This document shows, one piece after another, positions 7,561-16,213 of a stretch of 36,453 nucleotides of DNA. The notes under the pieces were generated by a model that worked only from the letters and a program-made list of their open reading frames with translations, was not told where the DNA came from and searched no databases. The DNA lies in contig JAZSPB010000122.1 in the NCBI GenBank assembly GCA_045537235.1, positions 1-36,453 of the forward strand. The letters are read 5' to 3'. A program made the translations under genes and the position numbers. The stretch's first letter is position 1, and each line of letters begins with the position of its first letter. The DNA comes from RGIG8775 sp045537235 (GTDB taxonomy: Bacteria > Bacillota > Clostridia > Oscillospirales > CAG-272).

Positions 7561-8547
7561 ATGAAGATCAGAATCGGTATTTACGGTTACGGAAATCTGG
7601 GTCGGGGCATTGAGAATGCCATCCGTCAGAATCCCGACATGGAGCTTGCGGCGGTGTTTACCCGTCGTGATCCCTCAACGCTCAAGATCGGCACGGCGGG
7701 TGTTCCTGTCTGTGCGGCATCGGATGCGGCAAGCTATGCGGACAAGATCGATGTCATGATCCTCTGCGGCGGAAGCGCCACCGATCTGCCCAAGCAGACT
7801 CCTATGTTAGCATCGCTTTTCTCTGTGGTGGACAGCTTTGACACCCATGCGCGGATCCCCGAGCATTTCGCGGCAGTAGATGCGGCGGCAAAGGCGAGTG
7901 GAAAAACCGCGATGATCTCGGTTGGCTGGGATCCCGGTATGTTCTCTCTCAACCGTCTGTATGCAGGCGCGGTCCTTCCCGACGGACAAGACTATACCTT
8001 TTGGGGACGCGGTGTAAGTCAAGGACATTCCGATGCCATTCGCCGCATTGAAGGTGTCGTGGATGCCAAGCAGTACACCATTCCCGTTGACGCGGCGCTG
8101 GAGGAGGTCAGAAGCGGAAGCTGTCCTGCGCTTACCACCCGTGAAAAGCATACCAGAGAATGTTTTGTTGTGGCGGCCGACGGAGCGGATAAGGCACGCA
8201 TCGAAAAGGAGATCAAGGAGATGCCCAACTACTTTGCCGACTATGATACCACCGTCCATTTTATCAGCGCAGAGGAACTGAGGCGCGACCATAGCGGCAT
8301 TCCCCACGGCGGTTTTGTTATCCGTACGGGCAAGACCGGTGTGAACCGAGAGCACAATCATGTGATCGAATACCGTTTGAAGCTGGACTCCAACCCCGAG
8401 TTTACCGCATCGGTCATCGTAGCCTATGCACGCGCTACCTACCGTATGAACAAGGAAGGGATCGTGGGATGCAAGACCGTATTTGACGTAGCACCTGCGT
8501 ACCTCTCTCCCAAGTCACACGAGGAATTGATCGCAACCTTACTGTAA
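7561..8547 (+). CDS. ddh: meso-Diaminopimelate D-dehydrogenase
   Basis: The 328-residue enzyme makes meso-diaminopimelate in one NADPH-dependent reductive amination of tetrahydrodipicolinate, the short route to lysine and the peptidoglycan cross-linker. The N-terminal Rossmann loop is GIYGYGNLGRG (residues 6-16). The family-specific block GRGVSQGHSDAIRRIEGV and the later HGGFVIRTG segment are intact. I place the start at ATG 7561, preceded by an AGGCAGG-like ribosome binding site and a good promoter; an in-frame extension upstream would run through the repeat and promoter. The length fits the family. The gene is monocistronic, with a strong terminator right after it. Confidence 0.95.
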   Translation: MKIRIGIYGYGNLGRGIENAIRQNPDMELAAVFTRRDPSTLKIGTAGVPVCAASDAASYADKIDVMILCGGSATDLPKQTPMLASLFSVVDSFDTHARIPEHFAAVDAAAKASGKTAMISVGWDPGMFSLNRLYAGAVLPDGQDYTFWGRGVSQGHSDAIRRIEGVVDAKQYTIPVDAALEEVRSGSCPALTTREKHTRECFVVAADGADKARIEKEIKEMPNYFADYDTTVHFISAEELRRDHSGIPHGGFVIRTGKTGVNREHNHVIEYRLKLDSNPEFTASVIVAYARATYRMNKEGIVGCKTVFDVAPAYLSPKSHEELIATLL

Positions 8548-8554
8548 TATAATA

Positions 8555-8600
8555 AAATCCCCCCGACGGTTTTGTGCCGCATTCGGGGGGATTTCTATTT
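8555..8600 (+). terminator. Intrinsic terminator of ddh
   Basis: AAATCCCCCCGA pairs with TCGGGGGGATTT (12 bp), followed by a T-rich tail (CTATTTTTC). It is symmetrical enough to serve the convergent manA gene as well. Confidence 0.85.
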
Positions 8601-8696
8601 TTCTCTACGGGAACTGAATCCACAGTGCCGACCTTTTACCGCATACCCTAAAAGCTCCGCGATGAAACCCCAAAAGGATTTGCTCCTGCTTGAATA

Positions 8697-9653
8697 TTAT
8701 TGAGACGAGAGAAGCACCGTGGCGGTTCCCAACAGAGAATACTCACCCATTCCTGCGGGCAAGAAATAACTGTCCCCTCGCCGGATGGGATAGTGGGTGC
8801 CGTTGTGAACGATATCACCCTCGCCGCCGACACAGAGAAGATGGTGGAAACTCTTTTCGGTGACCATGAGCACTGTAGGGCTGTCGGTCAATGTCAGGCG
8901 ATGTACCTCAAAATAAGGGCAGGCGGCGAGACACTCGCCCGGCTCCAAAGCAGGCTTGCGACTGTATCGGATGGCAGCGATCTCCTCTTCGTTAAAAGGA
9001 CGGATAACAGACAGAGCCTTTTGTGTATGAAGCTCACGCGGCTTTCCGTCGGCACCTATGCGGTCGTAATCGTAGACACGGTAGGTCAGATCGGAATTTT
9101 GCTGGATCTCACCGATCAAACAGCCGCGACCAATGGCGTGAAGAAGACCGGAGGGGATAAAATAACTCTCGCCCGCCTTGACCTTGACCGTTCGGATAGC
9201 ATCGAAGATACGTCCTTGCTCAAACGCTTGTCGGAAATCCTCGGCAGTCACTCCGTCGCGCAGACCGTATATGATCTCGGCCCCCTCATTAGCGGCTACG
9301 ATATACCACATTTCGGTCTTTCCCAGATCCCCCTCGACCTCGCGCGCATAAGTATCGTCGGGATGCACCTGCACCGACAGATCGTCACGGGCGTCAATGA
9401 ATTTGATCAGAAGCGGAAAAAACAAGCCCATATCTCCATCGGTAACCGCGTTGGGATGGGCGGCTATATAGTCTGCCAAAGAGAGACCTGCCGATGTTCC
9501 GTTCTCGATAATATTCGCGGCTTCGGGACGCACGGTAAGCTCCCATGTTTCCGCCAGCTTATCAAAATCACAGGGTTTATTCCACTGCTCTTTTAATGTA
9601 CTTCCGCCCCAAAGAGCGGTTTTGGCATAATATTTTAATTTCAGAGGATACAT
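8697..9653 (-). CDS. manA: Class I mannose-6-phosphate isomerase
   Basis: The 318-residue zinc enzyme interconverts mannose-6-phosphate and fructose-6-phosphate, feeding mannose into glycolysis or supplying GDP-mannose for glycans. The zinc ligands of the short Firmicute type are visible: Q95 and H97 in DLSVQVHPDD, E114 in GKTEMWY and H172 in PSGLLHAIGRG. The substrate-binding segment GEIQQNSDLTYRVYDYDR follows. A C-terminal cupin completes the fold. The gene is monocistronic and divergent from valS. Its promoter overlaps a 20-bp palindrome, so repression by a dimeric regulator is likely. Confidence 0.95.
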   Translation of the reverse strand: MYPLKLKYYAKTALWGGSTLKEQWNKPCDFDKLAETWELTVRPEAANIIENGTSAGLSLADYIAAHPNAVTDGDMGLFFPLLIKFIDARDDLSVQVHPDDTYAREVEGDLGKTEMWYIVAANEGAEIIYGLRDGVTAEDFRQAFEQGRIFDAIRTVKVKAGESYFIPSGLLHAIGRGCLIGEIQQNSDLTYRVYDYDRIGADGKPRELHTQKALSVIRPFNEEEIAAIRYSRKPALEPGECLAACPYFEVHRLTLTDSPTVLMVTEKSFHHLLCVGGEGDIVHNGTHYPIRRGDSYFLPAGMGEYSLLGTATVLLSSQ

Positions 9654-9674
9654 AAATTTTCTCTTTTCTCGAAT

Positions 9675-9716
9675 ATAGGATATCTATATCCTATCACACA
9701 AAAGGGCTTTTGTCAA
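9675..9716 (-). promoter_or_regulatory. manA promoter with overlapping 20-bp palindromic operator
   Basis: On the minus strand TTGACA is followed after 17 bp by TAGGAT. The -10 lies inside a perfect inverted repeat with 9-bp arms, ATAGGATAT-CT-ATATCCTAT (9675-9694), ending 21 bp before the start codon. A repressor bound there would block the polymerase. The regulator is not identifiable from the window. Confidence 0.7.
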
Positions 9717-9930
9717 GGAAAATACTTGCAGAGCGCCTATATCAAAGAAGCTACGATTTGACAACGTGTGTCCGTCGGGAGTTTCCTTACAGTCCCCAAA
9801 AAAGTCGGATATATTTCTCGGAAAGGACTAAAACGGCAAAGACGGAATACCGCCCAACTACTGCCCACCGCTGAAATTTATTTTCTCAAACCGATTCCCT
9901 TTACCCAAACAAATATTTTTCCATTTTTTC

Positions 9931-9959
9931 TTGACACCGAAGTCATATTGTGTTATACT
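9931..9959 (+). promoter_or_regulatory. Sigma-A promoter of the valS T-box transcript
   Basis: TTGACA is followed after 17 bp by TATACT. Transcription should start near 9966, giving a leader of about 315 nt before valS. Confidence 0.85.
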
Positions 9960-9965
9960 GTTATA

Positions 9966-10186
9966 AATGCAAAGACAGAAAGTAGTAGTAGGAAATCATC
10001 CACCAGAGAGTAAGCGGTTGGTGTGAGCTTACGGACAGAACCTGCGAAGTCGTTCCCGAGCAGCGACGGTGAAACACAGTAGCCGCCGACGGTCGCCCCG
10101 TTACGGTCAATGAGTGCGCACGGCTGTGCGAAATCAGGTGGTACCGCGTTATCCACGCCCTGATAGTTTCGGGGCGTGTTTTTTTA
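9966..10186 (+). promoter_or_regulatory. T-box riboswitch, tRNA-Val sensing
   Basis: The leader holds the T-box sequence AGGTGGTACCGCG (10136-10148), directly followed by a terminator hairpin, so uncharged tRNA would favour readthrough into valS. The UGGU bulge pairs with an ACCA 3' end, as expected for tRNA-Val. In the long Stem I region a GUC triplet (10049-10051), framed as GAA-GTC-GTTCCCGAG, is the best candidate specifier codon and encodes valine. The downstream gene agrees with this. Confidence 0.93.
10154..10186 (+). terminator. Regulated terminator of the valS T-box
   Basis: CACGCCC and GGGCGTG form a 7-bp stem with an 11-nt loop and a T-run of seven. It competes with the antiterminator that contains the T-box sequence. 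Confidence 0.9.
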
Positions 10187-10279
10187 TTCCCACTTCCCCA
10201 CTCGTGTCGAATAGAGCAATAGACGTTCACGTATTCACAGATAAAAAGGTATAAAGTATCAACGAAAGGATATAAAGAA

Positions 10280-12934
10280 ATGGAACAGAATCGAGAATTG
10301 CCAAAGACATATTCTCCCTCGGAATTCGAGGACAGAATCTACAAAAACTGGTGCGACAAGGGTTATTTCACTCCCGATGTCAAGAATCCCGCCCCCGCCT
10401 TTTCGGTGGTCATTCCGCCCCCCAACGTAACGGGACAGCTCCACATGGGTCACGCCCTTGACGAGACCTTGCAGGACATCCTTGTGCGTTACAAGAGAAT
10501 GCAGGGCTTCAACACGCTGTGGGTACCCGGCACCGACCACGCGGGCATTGCCACCCAGATCAAGGTCGAGGAAAATCTCCGCGTCAACGAGGGGCTTACC
10601 CGCTATGACCTCGGTCGCGAGAAGTTCCTTGAGCGCGTTTGGGACTGGAAAAACAAGTACGGCGACCGCATCATCAGCCAGCTCAAAAAGCTGGGCGCGT
10701 CCTGTGACTGGAGCCGTGAACGCTTCACCATGGACGAGGGTTGCTCTCGCGCCGTTCGCGAAGTGTTTGTCAACCTCTATAACAAGGGTCTGATCTACCG
10801 CGGACACCGCATCATTAACTGGTGTCCCCACTGCTTGACCGCCCTCTCCGATGCCGAAGTGGAGTACAAGGATATGGCCGGCTCCTTCTGGCACATCCGC
10901 TACCCCGTCAAAGGCTCGGACACCGAATATGTTGAAGTGGCTACCACCCGTCCCGAGACCATGTTCGGTGACACCGCGGTTGCCGTCAACCCCGATGATG
11001 AAGCTACCAAGCACTTGATCGGAAAGACACTGATCCTCCCCATCGTCGGTCGCGAGATCCCTGTCATCGCTGACGATTATGTTGAGATCGGCTTCGGTAC
11101 GGGCTGCGTGAAGATCACCCCCGCCCACGACCCCAACGACTTCCTCGTTGGTCAGCGTCACAACCTGGAGCAGATCAAGGTCATGAATGATGATGCCACC
11201 ATGAATGCCCATGCAGGAAAATACGAGGGCATGGATCGCTACGAGTGCCGCAAAGCGCTTGTGGCCGACCTTGAAGAACAGGGCTATCTCTTGAAGGTGG
11301 TTCCTCACGAGCACAACGTCGGTGTTTGCTACCGTTGCGGCACCACCGTTGAGCCCCTGACCTCCGACCAGTGGTTCGTTAAGATGAAGCCTCTTGCCGA
11401 ACCCGCTATCGAGGCTGTCAGAAACGGTACCACCTCCTTCGTCCCCGAACGATTCAGCAAAAACTACTTCAACTGGATGGAAAACATTCTTGACTGGTGT
11501 ATCTCCCGTCAGCTTTGGTGGGGTCATAGAATTCCCGCCTTCTACTGCGACGATTGCGGCGAGATGTTCGTATCCAAGGAAGATATGACCGTCTGCCCCA
11601 AGTGCGGAAAAGCACTCCGCCAAGATCCCGACGTGCTTGATACTTGGTTTTCCTCCGCCCTCTGGCCCTTCTCTACCATGGGATGGCCCGATCACACCGA
11701 AGAGCTGGAAAAATACTACCCCACAAGTGTCCTTGTCACCGGATACGACATCATCACCTTCTGGGTATCCCGTATGATCTTCTCGGGTCTTGAGCATATG
11801 GGCAAGGCACCCTTCTCTACCGTTTTCATCCACGGTCTTGTACGCGATGCCCAAGGACGCAAGATGTCCAAATCCCTCGGCAACGGCATCGACCCGCTGG
11901 AGATCATCGAAAAGTACGGCGCCGATGCGCTCCGCTTTGCTCTGGCCACGGGCAACTCCCCCGGAAACGATATGCGTTTTTCGGACGAAAAGATCGAAGC
12001 CGCCCGTAATTTTGCCAACAAGCTTTGGAATGCCTCTCGCTTCGTCCGCATGAACCTGACCATTGATAAGATCGAACTGCCCGATGCCTTCCGTCTCGCC
12101 CCCGAGGACAAGTGGATCCTCACCCGCTTCGACGAGCTGGTAGCAGGCGTGACCGCGGCACTCGACAAGTTTGAGGTAGGCGTAGCACTGTCCAACATCT
12201 ACGACTTCACTTGGGACATCTTCTGTGACTGGTACATTGAGCTTTCCAAAGTGCGCCTCAACGAAAAGGACACCGAGGAAAACCTGGTAGCACAGAATGT
12301 CATCGCCCATGTGCTCATCGGCACCCTCAAGCTGCTCCATCCCTTCATGCCCTTTATCACCGAAGAGATTTACAGCTCCCTGCCCCACGATGCGGCTGAC
12401 GAAAGCATCATGATCTCTCGCTTCCCCACCTGCGACGCGTCCATGCGTTTCGAGGAAGCCACCGAGCAGATGAACCGCATCATCGCGGCCATCAAGGCCA
12501 TCCGCGCCCGCCGCAATGAAATGAACGTTCCTCCCTCTCGCCGCGCCAAGGTCTACATCGCCACACGCTACAATGACGCGTTCAACGAAAAGACCGCCGT
12601 GTTCTTCACCCGTTTGGCATCGGCATCCGAGATCGAAGTCGCAGAGAGCTTTGAGGGCGTGATCTCAGCGGACGATGCCGTACAGATCATCACCGACTCG
12701 GCTACCATCTTCCTTCCCCTCTCGGACATCATTGACACCGAGAAGGAAAAGGCTCGTCTGGAAACCGAGGAAAAGAAGCTTCTTGGCGAGATCGAGCGCG
12801 TGGAAAAGAAGCTTTCCAATGAAGGCTTTGTAGCCAAGGCTCCCGCCGCCGTTGTGGAAGGCGAGAAAGCAAAGCTTGAAAAGTACCGCGAAAACCTTGA
12901 AGGTGTCAAAGCGGCACTGGCTAAGTTGAAATAA
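10280..12934 (+). CDS. valS: Valyl-tRNA synthetase
   Basis: This 884-residue class I synthetase charges tRNA-Val and edits misloaded threonine. The HIGH motif is HMGH (55-58) and the KMSKS loop is KMSKS (528-532, in QGRKMSKSLGNGIDP). The editing (CP1) domain lies between them, and cysteine pairs resembling zinc knuckles (CYRCG; CDDC...CPKC) are present. The anticodon-binding domain and the Lys/Glu-rich C-terminal coiled-coil arm (about 815-884) complete the protein. Start ATG 10280 follows GAAAGGA. It is controlled by the tRNA-Val T-box upstream. A decayed copy of its 3' end is found at 16088-16192. Confidence 0.98.
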   Translation: MEQNRELPKTYSPSEFEDRIYKNWCDKGYFTPDVKNPAPAFSVVIPPPNVTGQLHMGHALDETLQDILVRYKRMQGFNTLWVPGTDHAGIATQIKVEENLRVNEGLTRYDLGREKFLERVWDWKNKYGDRIISQLKKLGASCDWSRERFTMDEGCSRAVREVFVNLYNKGLIYRGHRIINWCPHCLTALSDAEVEYKDMAGSFWHIRYPVKGSDTEYVEVATTRPETMFGDTAVAVNPDDEATKHLIGKTLILPIVGREIPVIADDYVEIGFGTGCVKITPAHDPNDFLVGQRHNLEQIKVMNDDATMNAHAGKYEGMDRYECRKALVADLEEQGYLLKVVPHEHNVGVCYRCGTTVEPLTSDQWFVKMKPLAEPAIEAVRNGTTSFVPERFSKNYFNWMENILDWCISRQLWWGHRIPAFYCDDCGEMFVSKEDMTVCPKCGKALRQDPDVLDTWFSSALWPFSTMGWPDHTEELEKYYPTSVLVTGYDIITFWVSRMIFSGLEHMGKAPFSTVFIHGLVRDAQGRKMSKSLGNGIDPLEIIEKYGADALRFALATGNSPGNDMRFSDEKIEAARNFANKLWNASRFVRMNLTIDKIELPDAFRLAPEDKWILTRFDELVAGVTAALDKFEVGVALSNIYDFTWDIFCDWYIELSKVRLNEKDTEENLVAQNVIAHVLIGTLKLLHPFMPFITEEIYSSLPHDAADESIMISRFPTCDASMRFEEATEQMNRIIAAIKAIRARRNEMNVPPSRRAKVYIATRYNDAFNEKTAVFFTRLASASEIEVAESFEGVISADDAVQIITDSATIFLPLSDIIDTEKEKARLETEEKKLLGEIERVEKKLSNEGFVAKAPAAVVEGEKAKLEKYRENLEGVKAALAKLK

Positions 12935-12978
12935 CTGAAAAAAACAGAGAAGGGCAACTTCTCATAAAGATGGTAGAA

Positions 12979-13025
12979 CCCCCGACAGATTTTCAGAAAG
13001 TCTGTCGGGGGGCGTTTTATTCTTT
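12979..13025 (+). terminator. Intrinsic terminator of valS
   Basis: CCCCCGACAGA pairs perfectly with TCTGTCGGGGG (11 bp), followed by a T-rich tail (CGTTTTATTCTTTT). The convergent HAD gene ends 17 bp further on. Confidence 0.88.
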
Positions 13026-13041
13026 TCGACAAATTGGCTTT

Positions 13042-13593
13042 TTATTCATCATTTCTCAAGATGGCCTTTACCGCTTCAAGGGCATTTTCTGCAATTATGT
13101 GAGCCTCATATTCAGCCCATGTATGCCGAAATTTTCCAAGACTTTCTTTTCCTCCGCCGGTTAAAACGAGCACGCCTTTACAGCCTGCATTATAGGCCAT
13201 TACAATCTCATTTTTACCCATATCTCCAATAACAAAACATTTTTCTATATCAAGTTCGTATTTTTCTTTTGAAAACTGTACAAATCCGATTTTGGGTTTC
13301 TTGCATTCGCAATTATCACTATTTTGATGAGGGCAGCATAATATTTCATCAATCAACACTTCATTGGAATTAAAGAAATTTAGAATACGCACGATCTCTC
13401 GTTCATAGGTTTCCTGCAAAAGAGTTCCTTTGCCAATTCTACTTTGATTTGTAATAACGATATTCCTGAATCCGTTCTCTTTTGATAATTTTAATGCTTC
13501 TTTTGAAAATGGATAAGGTTCAAACAGTTCGATGCTTGCCACTGCATCTCCACCAAGAGTTCCTTGTAAATCCCAAAACAAAGCTTTACTCAT
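13042..13593 (-). CDS. HAD-IIIA phosphatase-like protein (GmhB/HisB type) with altered motif I
   Basis: The 183-residue protein resembles heptose-bisphosphate and histidinol phosphatases. Motif I is DLQGT: nucleophile D8 is present, but the second aspartate of DxDGT, the usual acid/base, is Q10. Motif II is VITNQS. A CxH...CxC zinc loop (CPHQ...CECKKPKIG) typical of GmhB is present, and motif IV is GDMGKNE. The Asp-to-Gln change suggests slow or altered chemistry, or another role; GmhB proper would be DxDGT. The gene is AT-richer than its surroundings and lies beside a transposase, which hints at acquisition. A GGAGG lies 12 nt before the ATG, which is distant. Confidence 0.75.
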   Translation of the reverse strand: MSKALFWDLQGTLGGDAVASIELFEPYPFSKEALKLSKENGFRNIVITNQSRIGKGTLLQETYEREIVRILNFFNSNEVLIDEILCCPHQNSDNCECKKPKIGFVQFSKEKYELDIEKCFVIGDMGKNEIVMAYNAGCKGVLVLTGGGKESLGKFRHTWAEYEAHIIAENALEAVKAILRNDE

Positions 13594-13708
13594 AAAGAAA
13601 TTTCGCCTCCATTATTTAAATAATTCCTGTAAACAAATTCAAGCTTATCGTTCTGCTTTATCGCAAGTTTCGCCTTTGCATTCCAAATACATCGGGTAAA
13701 ACCCAACG

Positions 13709-14224
13709 CTATTCTTCTGCATATAGTTCATCGTAGTGCCAACGCATAGGGTTTTCGTAAATATATCTCACGATTTCTTCATAATCTTCCCAACCTCTAA
13801 TAACGTGATCATGAAAGCCTCGTTGCCAAAAATTTTTGCCATATTCTTTGTTGCAAAATCTTTTGAACGTTGATACAAAATGCGATACGGATGAAGTTTG
13901 CCTTGTAGGGGTCGACGTCCTCGGCGACCCGTTATTGCACACAAACAACAACATATGAATATGATTGGGCATGATAACATATTGGTCTACGGTTATATTT
14001 TCATAAAATTCATTCATTTGTTTTATGTATTTATCCGCAACAATTCCGTATGGCAATAATTCCACGTTTTTCGGGTCGCCGAGGACGTCGACCCCTACGA
14101 TGCGAGATAAAATTTTCCGCCTTGCTTCCGTACAGAATGTTATGAAATATGCGCCTGTCGTGCTGTAATCAAAATTCTTTAACCTTGTGGGCTTTCTTTG
14201 CGGCAATTCTTTTTCCTTATCCAT
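13709..14224 (-). CDS. REP-associated tyrosine transposase (RAYT, IS200/Y1 superfamily)
   Basis: The 171-residue protein belongs to the Y1 transposase family. It carries the HUH metal motif H88-I-H90 in VIMPNHIHML and a candidate catalytic tyrosine (Y154) in the RYIYENP block. RAYTs are single-copy relatives of IS200 transposases that act on short REP palindromes. The coding sequence contains two copies of one 27-bp REP-like sequence in opposite orientation, read in frame as VGVDVLGDP (43-51) and NGSPRTSTPTR (99-109 region). I start at ATG 14224; upstream in-frame codons overlap a TATAAT. No terminal inverted repeats are seen around the gene. Confidence 0.85.
   Translation of the reverse strand: MDKEKELPQRKPTRLKNFDYSTTGAYFITFCTEARRKILSRIVGVDVLGDPKNVELLPYGIVADKYIKQMNEFYENITVDQYVIMPNHIHMLLFVCNNGSPRTSTPTRQTSSVSHFVSTFKRFCNKEYGKNFWQRGFHDHVIRGWEDYEEIVRYIYENPMRWHYDELYAEE
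13905..13931. repeat. REP-like palindrome within the RAYT gene (left copy)
   Basis: This 27-bp sequence contains the REP-type hairpin GGGTCG...CGACCC. It is the exact reverse complement of 14072-14098. It encodes residues in a loop after the HUH motif without disturbing the reading frame. Confidence 0.85.
14072..14098. repeat. REP-like palindrome within the RAYT gene (right copy)
   Basis: Exact reverse complement of 13905-13931 over 27 bp, separated from it by 140 bp. It is read in frame as VGVDVLGDP on the minus strand. The pair has the geometry of a REPIN. Confidence 0.85.
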
Positions 14225-14253
14225 TTTTATCACCCACATCATTATATCACAAA

Positions 14254-14283
14254 ATCGGCAGAAAGAAAAGTCCTTCTGCCGAT
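14254..14283 (-). terminator. Hairpin between the 520-residue protein gene and RAYT
   Basis: ATCGGCAGAA pairs with TTCTGCCGAT (10 bp), followed on the minus strand by TTTG. It is a probable terminator for the gene at 14375-15937, with a weak T-tail. Confidence 0.55.
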
Positions 14284-14374
14284 TCTTATAAACTTCCTTA
14301 TGAGAACAGGACTAATGCATGGTTTTTCCAATCATCTCTGTCCTTTTTGTATTCTTCGGTTTGTTTTACCGCCT

Positions 14375-15937
14375 TTATTCGACCCTCTCCGACTCGGTCA
14401 ATTCGGCAAGACGCAGCATATAAAACGCAGTACCGATCTGGCAGTTGATCCAGAAATTGCGGTGTCCCTCGGCGCAATTCTCGCCCATCCAAAATGTGGG
14501 GATCATACCCGTCTCTGCCACCTGCCGTCTGGTTATGGTGTCTCCCAGCGTCATAGCCTTTTCCAAATACAGACGGTCTTTTTTCAAAAGATACATATCC
14601 ATAAAGCCGTTCATGATCGTAGCCGCGCTGGCATCGATGGGCACATAGCAGAAATACTGCTCAAGACCCGCAGGAGTATGGCGCTTCCCCAAGCCTGCCT
14701 TGGGATTCCAAACGGGGTACTCGCCCCACACAACAAACTGATCCTCAATGTAACGCATCAAATCGACCGCCTCGGCAACCATTTCCTCGTCATCGGAAAG
14801 GTTTCTCGAAATATATCCGATCATCTTGTTGGCGGCAAAATGCGTCAGGTTGCGGTAGTTACCCGAAACCTTTACATCCTCAAACTGCCCTTCCCAATTA
14901 TAGGTCTTGAGGCAAACCTCGGATATATACTTGTAGTGCCCGACCTCCAGCTCATGCCACGCCCCGTCGCCCGTCTTTTCGTAGAGCATACGGAAAAAGT
15001 CGACGAAACGGAACTCAATGCAAATATTGTTTGTCAAGGGCTTACCCGTCTTGCAATCGTAAAGCAGATACCAGCTTCCGCAAGGGAGAACAGTGGCTTT
15101 ATAATATTCCGCGATTCGGAGCGCTGCACGGAAATATTTTTCATCCCCGGTTGCCTCGGCAAGGGTCAAAAAACCGATACCCGCCGAAACGGGATATATC
15201 ATCATCGTGGTACCAAGACACTTCTCGGCCGCAGGAGCTACCTTGTTGACAGACTCGGCATTAAGCCCCTCAAAAGAATATGTAGGCGGAAGTCCGGCAA
15301 GCGGCTGATCCTCACCGGGCGTAATGGAAAGCAAATAATCCGCCGCGCGGCGAGCAAGCTTTAAAGCGTTTTCGGCGTTGCTCGGCTCAAGCTTTGCATA
15401 GTACACCATCGCCTTGATGATACTTTCGATCATCTTGGAAGGATATGCGTTATGAGGATAATCGGGATCGGGCTTGCCGTGGATCAGCCAATGCTGTACC
15501 ATGGGATCGGCATAAACATAACGGAAGGCTTCAAGAGCACACTCACGATAGGAACGAGCCTTGGGAGGATATGCCCCTCGCCCGGGAAACGGAGCGCATT
15601 TATAAAAGGTTCTTGCCCCTATAAGATTCAGAATGTTGCCTTGCTCATCGAGCGCCTCCACCTTCAGATGAACGAAGCCCTCGGGAATCTCGCCCCAAAT
15701 GGGCGCAAGACACGCATCTGGTTCCTCTCCCTTGAAGCTATGGAGCTTGCCGTCCTTATCCTCTGCGGTATAAAGATACGCACGTCCCATCGGAACTCTG
15801 GGGAACTGAAGGGTGGGCGCAAACATAAATTGCGAGGAATTGATATTCCAAAACGGTCTGCCGCCAACACCACCGGGATGAGGCGAGGACTCTTTGCTGT
15901 TGTATTCCAACAATGCTTGTTTTGCGTATTTATCCAT
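14375..15937 (-). CDS. Uncharacterised protein, probable (alpha/alpha) six-hairpin glycosidase fold
   Basis: I do not recognise a named family for this 520-residue protein. From about residue 130 onward it shows repeated pairs of amphipathic helices with small-residue and aromatic-rich turns (MIESIIKAMVYYAKLEP, AALRIAEYYKATVLPCGSWYLLYD, NFWINCQIGTAFYMLRLAEL), the pattern of alpha/alpha-toroid glycosidases and epimerases. The first 120 residues look like a beta-rich domain. There is no signal peptide, so it should be cytosolic. The start is ATG 15937, because AAAGGAG precedes it; an upstream in-frame ATG at 15973 lacks this. A carbohydrate role is inference. The gene seems monocistronic. Confidence 0.6.
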   Translation of the reverse strand: MDKYAKQALLEYNSKESSPHPGGVGGRPFWNINSSQFMFAPTLQFPRVPMGRAYLYTAEDKDGKLHSFKGEEPDACLAPIWGEIPEGFVHLKVEALDEQGNILNLIGARTFYKCAPFPGRGAYPPKARSYRECALEAFRYVYADPMVQHWLIHGKPDPDYPHNAYPSKMIESIIKAMVYYAKLEPSNAENALKLARRAADYLLSITPGEDQPLAGLPPTYSFEGLNAESVNKVAPAAEKCLGTTMMIYPVSAGIGFLTLAEATGDEKYFRAALRIAEYYKATVLPCGSWYLLYDCKTGKPLTNNICIEFRFVDFFRMLYEKTGDGAWHELEVGHYKYISEVCLKTYNWEGQFEDVKVSGNYRNLTHFAANKMIGYISRNLSDDEEMVAEAVDLMRYIEDQFVVWGEYPVWNPKAGLGKRHTPAGLEQYFCYVPIDASAATIMNGFMDMYLLKKDRLYLEKAMTLGDTITRRQVAETGMIPTFWMGENCAEGHRNFWINCQIGTAFYMLRLAELTESERVE

Positions 15938-16087
15938 GATTATCTCCTTTGGCGGTTTTCTCAATGGTAACATATCTTTTTTCTTTTTTCAATACATAGT
16001 GGGAAATTTCCATGTTTTTGCGAAATATTTCCATAAAATTCTGATGTGCCGTTCGCAGATGTCATGGTTTCAATTGTACGGTATGTG

Positions 16088-16192
16088 CTCATTGATACTG
16101 AAAATACAAGACTTGAGACCGAGAAAAAGCCGGATTAGAAAAGCACCGAGAGAACCTTGTGGGGGAAGGCGGCATTGGCTAAATGGAAATAA
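16088..16192 (+). pseudogene. Decayed 3' end of a second valS
   Basis: The stretch matches the last codons of valS. One part reads I-D-T-E...R-L-E-T-E-K-K, as in the valS coiled coil. After an internal deletion, the block starting GAAAAGCACCGAGAGAACC matches GAAAAGTACCGCGAAAACC and continues to the same TGGCTAA...GAAATAA ending. A stop codon, a 2-bp deletion and an internal deletion make it non-coding. It is followed, as valS is, by a CCCCCGAC hairpin terminator. No 5' part is seen. Confidence 0.75.
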
Positions 16193-16213
16193 TAACGAGC
16201 ATATTCCAAAGAG

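Noticed and set aside
10259..12388. A 709-codon open frame on the minus strand opposite valS
   Set aside because: It is the antisense shadow of valS, with low-complexity Gly/Val/His composition, no ribosome binding site and no recognisable domain.
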